Made by a program: the position numbers and the translations under genes. Below are positions 12,395-25,196 of a stretch of 64,000 nt of DNA, one piece after another (position 1 is the first letter of the stretch; the number at the start of each line of letters is the position of its first letter). The notes beneath the pieces were generated by a model. That model saw only the letters and a list, made by a program, of their open reading frames with translations. It searched no databases and was not told where the DNA came from. Source of the DNA: Pohlia nutans (lineage: Eukaryota; Streptophyta; Bryopsida; Bryales; Mniaceae); contig CM040086.1 in NCBI GenBank assembly GCA_022496805.1, positions 5,458,501 to 5,522,500 of the forward strand. The letters are read 5' to 3'.

Positions 12395-13659
12395 GCTTAA
12401 GCGCGCTAAAATTCCAAGCAAGCATCTGTATTTGTTCCCGCTTGCAAAAGAGCTCGTTCCCTCACCATTCCCTGTCAAATTCGTCGAAGAATAGCCCGGA
12501 TAATTCATCGTGCATTCATAAGGCTATTTAGCCCTTGCAAGGGTTCATCCTTTTGCTCTCACTGCATGAACAATAAAATGTTCAAAACGGCATGTGATTC
12601 TTGAAGCGGGGATGTTGTGGACGGACTTCCAACTCTCCACCATCATTTTTTAGGTAAAGAAGTACGTGGCATGCCAAATATTCTAGAATCCAATACAACG
12701 ATTTTTATTCCTAAGTACAATTTACAAGAGCAAATGAAAGAGCCTTATGCTCTCATAGGATTGAATATTTTTATTATTTTATATTTGAAAATACGGATGT
12801 AAAGTCCCTTGCACTCAAAAGGCACTCAAGGTCGAGAGAGTTAGTGCCCGTCAAACCAGCAGGTTGCACTTGAACTATGGGAATTTAATCACAAGATAGA
12901 CTGTAGCACTGACCTGGCTTACAGTAAAGTGATGTACTAATTAGCTGTGATGTTTTCTAAGTTCAGTCCCGTCCTTTCCCCGGCTCTAGAGTGCCCCCCC
13001 GACGCGACTCAGGTCATGATTTTCCATAAAATTGTTTACCCAAAAATGTCCGTATCAATAGGAGAATGTTCCAATGCAAAAACCCTCAATACAGACCACC
13101 GCACATAAGATTACACGATTTTTGAGCTCTCCCATTGGGTAAGGTTCCAGTTTCGAGCTCTTCCATTGGTTGAGAAATCAAGATCTGGTTGGTAGTCAGT
13201 ATTGGGTCTATGGTAGGTGTTCAGTGTAGATTGGGTAGGTGTGCAGAAGCGTACAGTTTTCTCGCAACCCTCAGCTCGGTGCACATTATTATAACTGAAG
13301 AAGGCAGCATAAGTGAGATGTCATTGGGTGCGTAATAAGCACAAGTGATTTCAATTTCCCTCTTCTCTGGGCCAGTTGGAGAATTATGCAACAAGGCAAG
13401 AGTCCATTCTTTTGCAATGAAAAAACCATCTGCCAAGAATTATGCGAGAATTTCAAAAATAAATAAATTATGCAGCCAGCATCCAAGTAATGAATAACAT
13501 AAGGTACTCGTTCCTGTGGTTCCTTTTCTCGTGGAGTGAAAAAATAATCCATTTACAACGCAAGTCCCGTTCAAACATGTGGCTTGTAAGAAACAACATA
13601 GTGCTAATTCTATAAGACATTTTGTATATTTGATACTCTCTAATGAAACACTGTGTAAT
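12395..13659. other. Intergenic, no gene seen
   Basis: Overlapping short ORFs between 13220 and 13725 share no recognisable motif and lack splice context. No element boundary was recognised here. Confidence 0.4.
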
Positions 13660-13850
13660 TGCACATTCTTTAAGTTTGTACACTTTTCTTAGAGTTTGTG
13701 CCCATTTCTTAGAGTTTGTACACATTCCCTAGAGTTTGTGCACATTAATTAAGTTTGTACACTTTTCTTAAAGATAGTACACATTCCCTAAAGTTTGTGC
13801 ACATTCCTTAGAGTTCGTGCAAATTCCCTAAAATTTCTACACATCTAATT
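13660..13850. repeat. Degenerate 20-22-bp minisatellite, about nine copies
   Basis: The unit resembles TTAGAGTTTGTGCACATTCC and alternates between forms with TTTGTACAC and TTTGTGCAC. Copies differ at several positions, so the array is old. Confidence 0.75.
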
Positions 13851-13957
13851 GGACTACTTTCATTTGTCAACTTGCCACATACATTTAGAAGAACAATTTC
13901 TTCCTTGAGATGGTGACCTTAGAGAGAGTCAAGTGTAAATAAAACACTTATGATTAA

Positions 13958-14536
13958 CCCCTAAACGCCACACCATTTAGTTTCTGAACGACAAATAGAT
14001 TCAAACCCACCCTATGTTCTCATCAATGTTTAGATGAAAGTCATTCAATTTTTTGAAGATACTTCACCAAGTTGTTGTCCTATCTAATGGTTGGATTTAG
14101 TCATACCTGAGTACATATGTTTCTAAAATTACAAATGTAGAAATATTTCAACTTGTTGACCAAGCCAAAATTGCATTGACTGTAGTTCAAAAGTGGCCTT
14201 GCAAAAATGAGGTCATAGATGTAAGAAACACAAAAATTTCAAAGAATCACTATGTTTAAGAGTATCTCATTTCAAATTCATTCCAACAAATTCTACTAAA
14301 AAAATATTAAGATTTTGTTTGTAATCAAATTTAGAAGGAATTTTTAATTTTAACTTTCAAACTTTATAATTAAATATTGGTGATAGTATTAGTGAATCAA
14401 ACCGTACGGATGGAATCTAAAATTCAAAATCTAGAACTTTCATTTGCATATCAATTACAAAATATTCTTCAAAATAGTACTTTATGATGCTTTTCTTAAA
14501 TTGTCAATTCCAAGAACACCTTGGTACGCTTAAGGG
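13958..14536. mobile_element. TTAA-type MITE, 579 bp
   Basis: CCCCTAAACGCC at the left, and a right end GTACGCTTAAGGG, flanked by TTAA at 13954-13957 and 14537-14540. It is the reverse-complement relative of 27135-27714. Its right TTAA is shared with the next element. Confidence 0.75.
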
Positions 14537-14540
14537 TTAA

Positions 14541-14758
14541 CCCTTAAACGTCCAAAGAGCTCTTTCCGACCAATAATATACACCAATATTCCATTGCATT
14601 TGGCATAGTTCCACACCTCCTATGGGTTTAAATTAAAAAGTGAAGTTAAAATTCACATCGGCGTAATTTTAATGAACTATTGGGATCTCAATTTGGGACT
14701 TTCTATTTACAAAAAATGTCAAATATACGCCAACGTATATACTGTCCCTATCAGTCCT
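14541..14758. mobile_element. Left part of a TTAA-type MITE
   Basis: Starts CCCTTAAACGTCC immediately after the TTAA at 14537-14540, but no matching right end is found before the next element begins at 14763. Probably truncated. Confidence 0.5.
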
Positions 14759-14762
14759 TTAA

Positions 14763-15303
14763 CCCCTAAACACCCAAACGACCATTTTCTAGTCGTTGCC
14801 CGAATCTAACGGGCTGTCCGATTTTATTTTTAAAAAAATTTGAAAAATAAAAATGTTTAAAAATACTTCATCAAGTCTACTTTCCAACCCAACTTGAATT
14901 ATGTCAATCTGAGTTAAACTCCGCTCGGGAGAATTTTCCAAAGTGAACCGCTTCAACATTGTCTTAGTGTTATAAAATTTGCTATTTGGGGAAAGTAATG
15001 ATATTCCCTTCATCATTTCTTTTGCTTTTATGAATTTTACAATAGATAACCCAACTCTAACCAATCATGCTAAATTTCAAACTTTAAAAGTGAAAATTAG
15101 AATTTATACAAATTTTCAAAGGTTAATGCTTTTAAATATATTAAAAAAAGATCTAGAGTTATTTTTGTAAGTTTGATTATACGAATAATTTGTAGAGATG
15201 ATGCCCTACATTTTGTCTATTGAACCAAAATTCATCAAACACATGGAAGGCACATATTATAACACATCTATGTTCTACCCAATACCCCTTAGGCTTTTAG
15301 GGG
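14763..15303. mobile_element. TTAA-type MITE, 541 bp, subfamily with GGGCTGTCCGA
   Basis: TTAA at 14759-14762 and 15304-15307 flank CCCCTAAACACCC and CTTTTAGGGG. Inner segments such as CATCAAGTCTACTTTCCAAC are shared with 43100-43637 and 58954-59495. Confidence 0.75.
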
Positions 15304-15350
15304 TTAAGCATTAAGTGATAGTAAAATAAACTTGTAGTCTTGAGTCTTAT

Positions 15351-15827
15351 TCATAACTTATTCATATGGTAAGGAGGTGATGTGTATTTGAGTGTGTTGC
15401 AATCCTCTCTATAGGGGATGAAACACACAGGAAAACAAAGTCCATGATTCCAATAATGAAAACCATTCAAAACAACTGGAATGTGTTGATTCCCTGTCAA
15501 GTGAAACTTAGTTGCACAAGTCCCCAATGCAAGCTCATTTACACAATACACATGTGGGAGTGCTAAGTTAATGGCTTCTTGTAACTTGTGCTGCCAACTG
15601 TCCAGTGACGGAAGACTCCCGGGGGGGTCTTGGGAACAGGGGTCTTCCGGAGCGAGCCAGGCTTCATCACAGTTTCCGTGCAGACAGCTCTGCAGCCACC
15701 CTGCAGGCAGGCAGCCAGGCAGTGAGCATCGCCACTGCGAGGCCGGCGCTAGCTCAGGTCCTGCTCTTGCAGTAACAGCTGCGGACAAGACCACCACGAG
15801 GGAGAAAGAAGAAGAATCAATTGCCAT
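15351..15827 (-). CDS. Possible small secreted Cys-rich protein, single exon
   Basis: An ATG-initiated 158-codon ORF. I do not recognise a family. The N-terminus has a hydrophobic run after a short polar start (VVVLSAAVTARA, roughly residues 11-22) that could be a signal peptide, and ten cysteines follow, mostly spaced in the first 90 and last 25 residues. The first half is more GC-rich than the surroundings; the C-terminal third is AT-rich and may instead be intron or UTR, so an additional splice is possible. It lies between a TTAA MITE and the subtilase, reading away from the latter. The alternative is a chance ORF. Confidence 0.3.
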   Translation of the reverse strand: MAIDSSSFSLVVVLSAAVTARAGPELAPASQWRCSLPGCLPAGWLQSCLHGNCDEAWLAPEDPCSQDPPGSLPSLDSWQHKLQEAINLALPHVYCVNELALGTCATKFHLTGNQHIPVVLNGFHYWNHGLCFPVCFIPYREDCNTLKYTSPPYHMNKL

Positions 15828-15839
15828 CCATAGCTAGCT

Positions 15840-17061
15840 TGCTTTCCCTCACTGCCAAAATGCTAGCATTGCTTCGACAATGCAAGGCGGGGCTGGCTGA
15901 GCTCAGTATGAGGAGGACTTAGGAGGCCGAGGGAGGGAGGGCTGTGTTGGTGGGCATCATGGCGAGGTAAGCATGCAGCTGTCCGTATCGATGTCGAGAG
16001 CTTGCTAGCTAGCTAGCTAAGCTGGTCATGTGTTGGAAGAAGAAAGTACTCATGAGCATCAGCCTGCCAGTTGGTGCATCATCGCTAGCTGGCTGGCCTT
16101 TTCTCCTTCCTTCGCTTGTCTCCTTCCTTCACGCCATGGCCGGGCTTCATCCCCATTCAATGCATGGAAGAGAACGCCATAGCGGTGCCACACATGCCAA
16201 GCGAATATAACTCAAATCTAGTGCCTCATTATTCTCGCAACCTCCAAGGTCTAGCTACATTGTACTTGTCTGTATGTCGGAAGGATCTCCACTACTTCAA
16301 AAACTCAGACTGTAGGGTGAGAGAGGATCATTGCAGACGCTGGCGATTGCTGGATTCGGTAGCTAAAGGGTTCTATTCTTGCACTTCGTTTGAATCGAAT
16401 GGTGTAGGAAAACATTTCTTTTCTTTCAATGGCTAACATCTGGCTATGGTGCAGTCGTAATTCTTGACAACAGAGTGTTTTCTGAGGGTTTTTAGAATGA
16501 CAGACCAAATTTTTGTAGCTTCCCTCGTCCGGGGTCGCCAATGGTGTAAGAGTTCCGTATAGGCACTGATATTATAAATTCACATGGCTATGGATATTGT
16601 GAAGCGGCAGAAATCTTGTGAGGTGGCGCTAGCTGCTTGCTCACACAAGTCATCATTCATAGCAATCCCGGCCATATCTAATTAATCAATGTAGACAGAA
16701 TTGCTATCGTTGTGGTTGTGTGATAAACCTCATTCTTGGACTGCTTCCTGTTTGACAGATATTGAGAAAGTGGAGTAGATTGCACCCATGTGTGACACAG
16801 TCACACGAAAGCCTCCCGGCACTGATGCAGCATCTGAAACGGCACTGATCAAGGATTCTTGTGGTGAGATCCACATGATCTTGCAGGATAAGTGAGGATT
16901 CTAATCCCTCAAACTTCGTATTAGGGATTGTTGTATAAATTTTCTTCTGCTATTTCATAACGAGATACAGTATCAGTTTCAGCTTTCGGTTCTGCTCAAA
17001 AGAAGAGGAGATCGAATCTTGATATCAGTGTTATGACTTTTGTTTCCAGGGCTCCAGAGGG
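15840..17061. promoter_or_regulatory. Region upstream of the subtilase gene
   Basis: About 1.2 kb with GC content higher than the distal repeats and a short CTAG tandem near 16000-16020. Short ORFs in it have no family resemblance. It probably holds the subtilase promoter and 5' UTR, perhaps with a 5' UTR intron ending TTTCCAG near 17049; this is inferred from position. Confidence 0.35.
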
Positions 17062-20000
17062 ATGGATTGCAGGGCTTGCACTTGCGAGCCTAAGGCACAT
17101 AACGTGAGCGGAGTCGACATGGAAATTATCATGGCGTTGCGGAGATGGATTATTCCAGTGGTAGTTCTTTTATCATTAGGGGCTTTCATGCCTGGTTATG
17201 AAGCCAAGCATGATGCCGATGTAGACACGTACATGGTGCTCTTGGAAGGTCGGCCCATCGTGGGGTACAAAGGGGAGCTTCCTGGTTTGCGAGGCACAGC
17301 CAAGTACTTCACAAATAGCTGGAAGAAACATCATCGAAGGTAAATTCTCAGCGACTGATTGCTTCTCACACCTGCATTATATTGAGGATTCTCACCCAAT
17401 CACTGGAGGAAAATGGCAACCAGCATTGATCTTCCAATGACCCCTTGTGTGTTTTTCCAGAGCTCATGTCAAGGAATTGGTGCGGAAGTACGAAAATCAT
17501 TTAATTCAAAAGCATCATTCAGTTCTCACCGACGTCCTTCCGGAGCAGAACTTCACCAAGCTCTACAGCTTTACTCACATCCTCAATGGGGCTGCTGTTC
17601 GACTGACCTCTCATCAGGTACCATAAGGTTCTATCAGGTCTTATAAACTATAGTACATATCACTAGTAGCAGACCTGTCGTTTTTCATTCCCTACTTTCT
17701 GGGAACAGTGAACAATACCAAAATATTATACCTATATTTTTGTCTTCTTGTGACCAAAACTACTCACCAACATTGACACAATCCATGCACCTAGCGCGGT
17801 TTCATTTCTTTTTCATTTATAGTAAGTGAAAAGCGACACATTTCCTACTAGTGTATATATTTGATGGCCAATAGTTGGTTGATGACAATGCAAACTCGTG
17901 TAGAATTGGAAACTGAGGCTTGTTTGTTTTTTTGTTTGTAGGCTGCAAGGTTGGCGGAGCATCCTTCAGTGGTACATGTCCAGAAGAGTTACAGAGTGCA
18001 AAAAGCGACGGTTCACACGCCAGATTACCTGGGACTACCCAAGGGGATTTGGTCAGAGATGGGTGGAGTTTACGGTGCAGGAGAGAACGTGATCATTGGG
18101 ATAGTGGACACGGGCATTGATCCTACGCATCCCAGTTTCTCCACTGCAGGAGAGAAGCCCTATGGTCCTCTCCAAAGGTTTCGAGGCGGCTGTGAGATTG
18201 CCAAAGAATTTCCTGCTGGCTCTTGCAACGGGAAAATCATCGGCGCAAGGCATTTTGCTGCTGCCGCCAGTGAAGACGGTGTATTCAACGCCTCCCTACA
18301 TTTTGCATCTCCGTTGGACGGTGACGGTCATGGAAGGTTATTACGTTTCTTCACCTCCTACTAAAGGACCAAGCATTCATGGTTTTAAAATGACATATTC
18401 AATCGATCATATTGCGATAAAACAAAAATTCGGATAGGACCAATTGTCATATCACCAGAAGCATTGCAGAGCATTGCAGGTGTTTTTAAACAAAAGGAAG
18501 ACCTACTAAAAAATGAAACATGAGGCCCTTAAAACATTTCTTTTCCTCCTACTACAGGACCAAGGGTTCATGGTTTTAAAATGACATATTCAATCGATCA
18601 TATTGTGAAAAATCAATAATACGGATGGGAACAATTGTCATGTCACCGGAAGCATTGCAGAACATTGCAGGTGTTATTAGAAAAGAAAGAAATTTAAACA
18701 AAAGGAAGACCTACTAAAAAATGAAACATGAGGCCCTTATAACATTTCTTCACCTCCTACTAAAGGACGAAGGATTCATGGTTTAAAATGACATATTCAA
18801 TCGATCATATTGTGAAAATTATAATTCAGATGAGACCAAATTTTGTATCACCGGGATCAGTGAAGAACATTGCAGGTGTTGATAAAAGAACAAATTAATT
18901 TAAATAAAAGGAAGATCCACTCAAAAATGCTTAAAAAAAACATGACAGGCTTCGTGCATACAATGATTGAAGTGCTTAAATACATACATTTTTTATGTTC
19001 CATGCAAAGGCAACAGAATTCTAGGACAGATGTAGATGTGCATTTATGGAGTAAGCTCCGCAAATTATCACTCAAATAGTTTTTTTGCCTAAGCCTCAAT
19101 GTTGTGTGGAGGATTTGTTGCAGCCACGTGGCTTCTACTGCTGCTGGAAACTACGGAGTGCCCGTTGTACTCAACAACGTTACATACGGTAAAGCTAGTG
19201 GCATGGCACCAAGAGCTCGGTGAGTTCATTTGCTCTGTGTTAGAAAGTTACAGGGGCTAGACTAGATCTTACTATGTGCCTATAATGACGTGGGGTTCTG
19301 TGGCCTTAAAAATAAGGTAAAAGGAAACTCTTGTATGTGCTCAACACATGCAGAGATCCTTGAGCCTTACAGGACCAAGGACTCATGGTTTTAAAATGAC
19401 AAATTCAATCTATCATATTGTGAAAAATGTAATTCAAATGGGACCAAAGTTTATATCACTGGAATCGGTGAAGAACATTGCATGTGTTGATTAAAAAATA
19501 AATAACTTTGAACAAAAGGAAGTCCACATAGGACCTACTCAAAACTGCAAAAAAAACACTCGGGCTTCTGGGGTTAACATATGGATTTGCCAGTGCTGGT
19601 ATTGTGTTGCTATACGAGAGAACTAACTGCAAGTTGTTCATCGTTCAGAATTGCAGTTTACAAGGCATTGTTTCCTATAATTGGGGGTTTTATACCAGAT
19701 GTCATTGCTGCTTGCGACAAGGTTCGTTTTCCATTCTCCACTTGGTTGATTTTCGAGCTTCTCCAAAGTCGAATGTGACATGCCAATTGCAGAGCTGACC
19801 TTGAACAGTCAACCATGACGGTGATGAAAGCCTTAGTGATAGTTGTAGAAGCTTAACCCTGCAGTTTTTCTCATTTTCAAGGGTCACTTTCACAACTTTC
19901 CTTTCATTCATTTAAGAATTTTCTTTTTTTGCATTATAGTGCACACCAAAATGAAGACAATACGTAATTTATCACCTTAATTGATAAAATTAGAAATTTT

Positions 20001-23000
20001 GGTCATAGGTCAAAGTTGCCCCCTGTGGTTTGTGTTCCAGGCGGTTGCAGATGGAGTCGATATACTCAGTCTGTCTCTGGGACCCAATTCCCCACCGGGA
20101 GGTTCGCCAAGTACCTTCTTGAATATCCTTGATGTAGCGCTACTTAATGCAGTCAAAGCCAACGTGCTTGTTGTTCAAGCGGCTGGAAATGGAGGTCCTT
20201 TCCCCAAGTCGGTAACATCCTTCAGTCCCTGGGTACTGTCGGTGGCGGCTGGAGTCGATGACAGGACTTATCCGAACGCTATCACTCTCGGAGATAAGAG
20301 GGTTATCAACGGAACGGGACTGGCCCGTAAGTGCTTAATATGTTTTCATCACTTTTACACTAGAATTACAAAATGTACAAAAAGTTAGAGCCCTGCCCTT
20401 CTTCCTCACATGCACTATTTGGACTATGCATAGTTACCTGTGTTTTGTGATCACAGCGGCGACAAAAGGTGAAGGACTGTACCCTTTGATCTTAGCTCAA
20501 GACGCAACGGTGCCAGGCCAAACCAATCCGCTCTTCTCCCCAGACGATTGCCAGGAGCCTTCTCTGTTTAACAAAGCGGTGGTCAGTGGCAAAGTCCTCA
20601 TCTGTACATACGGCTTCAGTTACATTTTTGGCGGCAGTACGTTGCAGCAATTGGTGAAGACCGTGGAGGCTGTAGGCGCCACTGGTGTGGTTTTGGTGGT
20701 GGATAGCGACGGTTCTGGCAGCAAATATGATCCAGTGCCCCTTCGAGTCCCAGCCATTGCCCTTCTCACTACTGGAGACTCATCGGTAAGCCTTGAAATA
20801 TATCACCTCATCACTTAGCTTGCCTGCACGAAAAACGTTCAGCATTGAGATAACAAGAAGTCAGTCCTACATCTTAACCCCTAAAGGACCAAGGATTCAT
20901 GGTTTTAAAATGACAAGTTTAAACGATCATATTGTGAAAATTATAATTTGAACGGGTCCTGATTTTATATCACTGGAATTAGTGAAGAATATTACATATG
21001 TTGAATAAATAAAAAATAAAAAATAAACAAAAAAGAATCTATATAAAAGCTACTCAAAATTACTGAAAAAAAACAGGAGCCACCTGGTGGCCTTATGGTC
21101 CTTTAGGGGTTAATTTGATTGGTGCAAAAATCAAATTTTCTTTGTTGTGTTCAATGTCAGCTCTGCACATGGCTCCTATGTGACATGCAAGGCTTGGACA
21201 CTTGTTACCACAAATACCATGGATCATTTGTTTCATCCCTAGTTAGTTGCACATGGTGTTTGTTTAATTGAATTTTAAGCTTGTTTGCGCAATCACTTAC
21301 AGACAATTACTCGTGTGTGATATGCCAGGCCCTCCTCAGCTACTATGAAGCCAACACCAAGAAGGACCCGAGTGGGAAAGTGGTTTCGTTCGGCGCTTCT
21401 GCGAAGCTGGGGAATGGGCAAAGAACATTCTACACGGGCCAGGCACAGCAAGTGGCGCTGTTCTCCTCAAGAGGACCCAACGTGAAAGATTTCAACTTCA
21501 ACGAGGCTGATGTTCTGAAACCGAACGTCATGGGACCTGGCTTCCTCATCTGGGGAGCGTGGACGCCCAGAGCAGTCGACAACGCGGCTTATCTAGGTGG
21601 AATATCACAGTACTGTCACTTGAGCATTGGATTGTCCATGGATTTGTTGTTTCTCATGAATGCATTCAACACTAGTTCGTTAAGTTACTTCATGAATTTG
21701 TGCTGGAGCTCTGTTTTTGATGGCGGGTTTTGTTGGTGGAGTTGTAGGTGAACGATTTGCAATGGTTTCGGGAACAAGTATGGCCACCCCGCATGTGGCG
21801 GGTCTGTCTGCGCTCCTGAAAGCCAAGTACCCAACGTGGAGTCCTGCGGCTCTGTCTTCCGCCCTGTCCACCACAGCGGACGTGCTGGACCGGCAAGGGC
21901 GGCCCATCCAGTCGCAGCAACTGTCTGGCGGTGCTACTCCTTTGCTGCAGGACGCTACTCCCTTTGAAATGGGAGGTGGAGCACTCAACATCAATGCTGC
22001 CAAAAACCCGGGCCTCGTCTTCGACGCAGGTCAGTCCCTACAAAACTCCACTGCCAGGCCGTTACTACCATTTATCAAACCAATCGTCTCCCTCACTCAG
22101 TCATGCATCACTTGTAGATTGCCATAACCAAGGATTCATGGTTTTAAATGACAAACTCAATTGATGATATCATGAAAAATACAGCGAACCACGGATTCAT
22201 GGTTTTAAATGACAAATTCAATTGATGATATCATGAAAAATACAGCGAAAAATATTGCTTGTGTTGATTAACCCCTAAACGTCCCAGCATCCAGAAACTA
22301 AATCACAAACGGATTTAAAGCCTTCCAACTTTTTCATACAATCTCGGATCGCTTTCATCCAAGTCACCTTTGCAAGCCTATTAAATTCTCTACCAATTAC
22401 AATAGTTCTCTTGTAATGAGTTGTTGATAATATTGGAGAGGCCTCCAAATGCAAGTATGTCAAATTTGTTGGGTAGATTTCATGCATGCAATGGTCCTCT
22501 TATGTACACCTCATGTCTATTTCTGAGGCTAGCATCTACTTGTGTTCAAAGGATCGGTACATTTAGGGGTTGATGAAAACAAATATACATTCTAGAGAAC
22601 CTTTTTAAATCGAAATCCCTAAGTGTTGCAAACTAGTGCTCAATTTAAAAGTTCCTCAAGCCACAAGTACGTCAAAGCTACTTGAAAATGCTCTAAGTTG
22701 GCACTCTTCTCAAAAGGTGCTATACCACTCCTAAAAAATATGTTCAGTTCACCATAATATCGATTTCACTCATTTCTTTTGTTTCATAACATTCGAGAGA
22801 ATCCTCATGAAAAGAGAATCCCTGTTGCCAAAGTTGGTATGGGAATGAACCCTAAGTCGGCACGCCATGGCATTTGTGGATATGTGTATAGGTTACGTGG
22901 ACTACGTGAAGTTTCTATGCTCGGGAAACATGTCGAGCGCCGCGGAGGTGTTAGCAGCGACGAAAACCGCGTGTCCACAAGCGCCGGGCATGCCCGCGGA

Positions 23001-23307
23001 TCTCAACACGCCTTCCATCACTTTCGCCACGCTGGTGGGAACCAAGACGGTAGCCAGGACCGTGACGAACGTGGTGGCGGGGGCGAGCGAGACCTACACT
23101 CTGGCGTGGACGAATCCTCAAGACGTGGTGCTCACCGCCACGCCCTCGCAGTTCACCATCGCCAGTGCCAAGACGCAAACCATCCGATTCTCCCTGCGCG
23201 TCACGCTGCCGTCGCAGGAAGCCTCGTTCGGCCGGATCACCTTCAAGGGCTCCGCAGGCCATTTCCTTCACATTCCTGTCTCCGTGGGAATCAAACGCCT
23301 TTCTTAG
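17062..23307 (+). CDS. Subtilisin-like serine protease (SBT2-type), ten exons
   Basis: Exons: 17062-17339, 17461-17617, 17942-18336, 19124-19219, 19649-19721, 20041-20326, 20457-20785, 21329-21596, 21748-22029, 22892-23307. All junctions are GT/AG and keep frame, giving 859 residues from the first ATG. Met20 at 17119 is a plausible alternative start because a hydrophobic signal-like segment (IIPVVVLLSLGAFM) follows it. The inhibitor-like propeptide spans about residues 55-150, including LYSFTHILNG. The catalytic set is Asp201 (IVDTGIDPTHPSF), His278 (DGHGSHVAS), oxyanion Asn383 (QAAGNGGP) and Ser638 (GTSMATPH). A PA-like insertion lies between, and a Fn3-like domain closes the protein. TVHTPDYLGLPKG and FSSRGPNVKDFNF point to the SBT2 subfamily. 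The family cleaves proteins in the secretory path or cell wall; the substrate is unknown. No key residue is missing. Introns 3, 4, 7 and 9 carry repeats of the TTAA-type families. Confidence 0.93.
18340..18900. repeat. Three tandem copies, about 190-215 bp, in subtilase intron 3
   Basis: The block CACCTCCTACTA, GGACCAAG, ATTCATGG, ATTCAATCGATCATATTG, then GAAGCATTGCAG recurs at about 18350, 18540 and 18750. It resembles the interior of the TTAA-type element at 20878-21109. A further single copy lies at about 19370-19560 in intron 4. Confidence 0.8.
20878..21109. mobile_element. TTAA-type MITE, 232 bp, subtilase intron 7
   Basis: CCCCTAAAGGACCAAGG after TTAA (20874-20877) and GGTCCTTTAGGGG before TTAA (21110-21113). 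Short, apparently complete version of the GGACCAAGGATTCATGG subfamily. Confidence 0.85.
22272..22569. mobile_element. TTAA-type MITE, 298 bp, subtilase intron 9
   Basis: Starts CCCCTAAACGTCCCAGC after TTAA (22268-22271), ends GGTACATTTAGGGG before TTGA (22570-22573, one change from TTAA). The element at 42594-42915 is the same subfamily in the opposite orientation. Just upstream, 22125-22250 has two short direct copies of the ATTCATGGTTTTAAATGACA motif. Confidence 0.8.
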
Positions 23308-24128
23308 CTTCTTTCCTTTTTTGACCGAGTTGTTGGGTTTTTTCTTTCTAGGGTTTAGGGTTTTAGTTTGAGGAGGTACCGGTATTTGCAGGCAGGGCCA
23401 TTGGCTTGCCCTTAGCTACACTTTGAGCTTCTTAGATAGTCTCTTGGACATTTTTCTCTACAACTGAATTACACCCCAGGTTTGGATTTGATGGGACTGT
23501 GGAATCTGGGTGGTCACTGCAATTTTTGGGTGTTACGTAAAATTTTGGAGTTAAACGGTGAAAGTGAAATAAATAATTTTTTTGTTGTCAGGTATAAACC
23601 AAGTGAAGGTTATTTTTGTTTTAAAGTGCCATGTGTCTTTTTTTCATTGGTTTAGGGCTTCCAAAAATCTGACGTGGAGATTCAATTTGACACATGATGT
23701 ATGATAGTTTTGAAATCGAGAGTTTTGGTGAGGAAATTAAACATGAAAACTTATTGTATAGTGGGAGCACCGGTAAAAGTGATGATCTTTGGACACTTGA
23801 CCCTTTTTTAGTGTCATTTATTGCAGTTCGTTCAAAGGTGAGGAGAAAGTGTCCCTACAATGCATAAGAGTTTGTCACTTATCATCCTCACTTTTCAATA
23901 AGAGTATCATGCGCCTTGACGCCTTCTTGGTGATGAGATTGACATGAGTTGGCATGCCATGTTTATTTATAAAACTGTCATGAAATGACAAGTTGTCATT
24001 CATCATTGGAACGCTACATCCGAAAGGTTTACTTGAATTTTCTTATCATTTTAAATTTTGTTGGACATGGACATTATATCTCTAGAAAGCTTAATAGTCT
24101 CTCTGTTAAGAAATAGTGTCCCCAACAC
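23308..24128. other. 3' flank of the subtilase, no gene seen
   Basis: Begins T-rich, compatible with a 3' UTR for the first few hundred bases. No further gene or sharp repeat boundary was recognised. Confidence 0.4.
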
Positions 24129-24439
24129 CAGTGATCTCAGAACCACTTTATGACATTTAGCACAGGGTGCTACCTCACACATAAATGGTAGATACTTTTG
24201 CTACCTTGTGAATGTACTACTCACAATACCTCTATAATATCCGGGAATACCCTTGATATATTAAGATGATACCATGATGATATCCGCGGATATCACCTCG
24301 TGAAGTTGCTACATATTTATATCATGATGAGCACTCTCGCTACATTTCAATTTTTTTTTTCATTTTCTTTCTTCGTATGTTTAGCAGCCCCATTTTCTGG
24401 TAGAAATCCAGATAATTTTAGCCAATTTTGAGATCACTG
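24129..24439. mobile_element. hAT-type MITE, copy B
   Basis: 311 bp, CAGTGATCTCAGAACC to TTTTGAGATCACTG, with a perfect 8-bp duplication CCCAACAC (24121-24128 and 24440-24447). Same orientation and interior as copy A. Confidence 0.92.
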
Positions 24440-24447
24440 CCCAACAC

Positions 24448-25194
24448 TAGAGTTACTTATTCAAAAACAATAATAACAAATTGTGACAATTATTGTTTAT
24501 GTATAGTTCCTTGGTCTCTTCATGACTAGTCCCTTGGTCTCTTCATGACTAGTCCCCTATGCTTGGGGAACTTGTGGGAACTCTCTCCTAGCATTGGAGA
24601 GGTCCTAGTTTCATACCCCACGGTAGTGTAAGGCCTTGCTTTGAATTATTTTCCAAGTCACTGTAGACTAGTTTTGCAGTCTTTTTGAGTTTGACAGCTC
24701 TACCAATACAAAAGTTATACAGATTTGTCAAAAGTGATATTTTCATTATCTATTTTTTCAAATCAATATTGCTTTAAAGATAGCAATTAGGTTATTTATG
24801 ATAAGAACATCAAAACAAATCAAAAAACTTGAAAGTAACTATAATGATTTGATATTCCTATATCACCAAACATATTTAAAAACATAAAATATTCAAAATC
24901 AAATCTCCTACTCTTTGCTGAAACATTGTAAATGCAAGTGGTGATTGCATATGGTGAGTGCAAATTATGGAATCCTCTTCGACATGGACATGGACACAAG
25001 ACTGACATTTTTCTCTAACACGGTAATAGCAAACACTCATCACCTAAAAGCCATGGGAATGAAGAAACTACCTCATCATGAGAAATAAGGTGCAAAACCA
25101 CAAGAATAGTGAGCTGGTGAGCTGCATAGGAATGGTATTTCCACAACAAAGTTGTAATGTTAGCAGACATAAGACCACCAGACCATATAACTAT
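24448..25194. other. Intergenic, no gene seen
   Basis: AT-rich. Two direct copies of a roughly 25-bp unit containing CTTGGTCTCTTCATGACTAG lie at about 24509-24557. Otherwise nothing was recognised. Confidence 0.4.
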
Positions 25195-25196
25195 TA

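Noticed and set aside
13660..13850. CRISPR-like array
   Set aside because: Contiguous degenerate units without spacers in a eukaryotic genome: a minisatellite.
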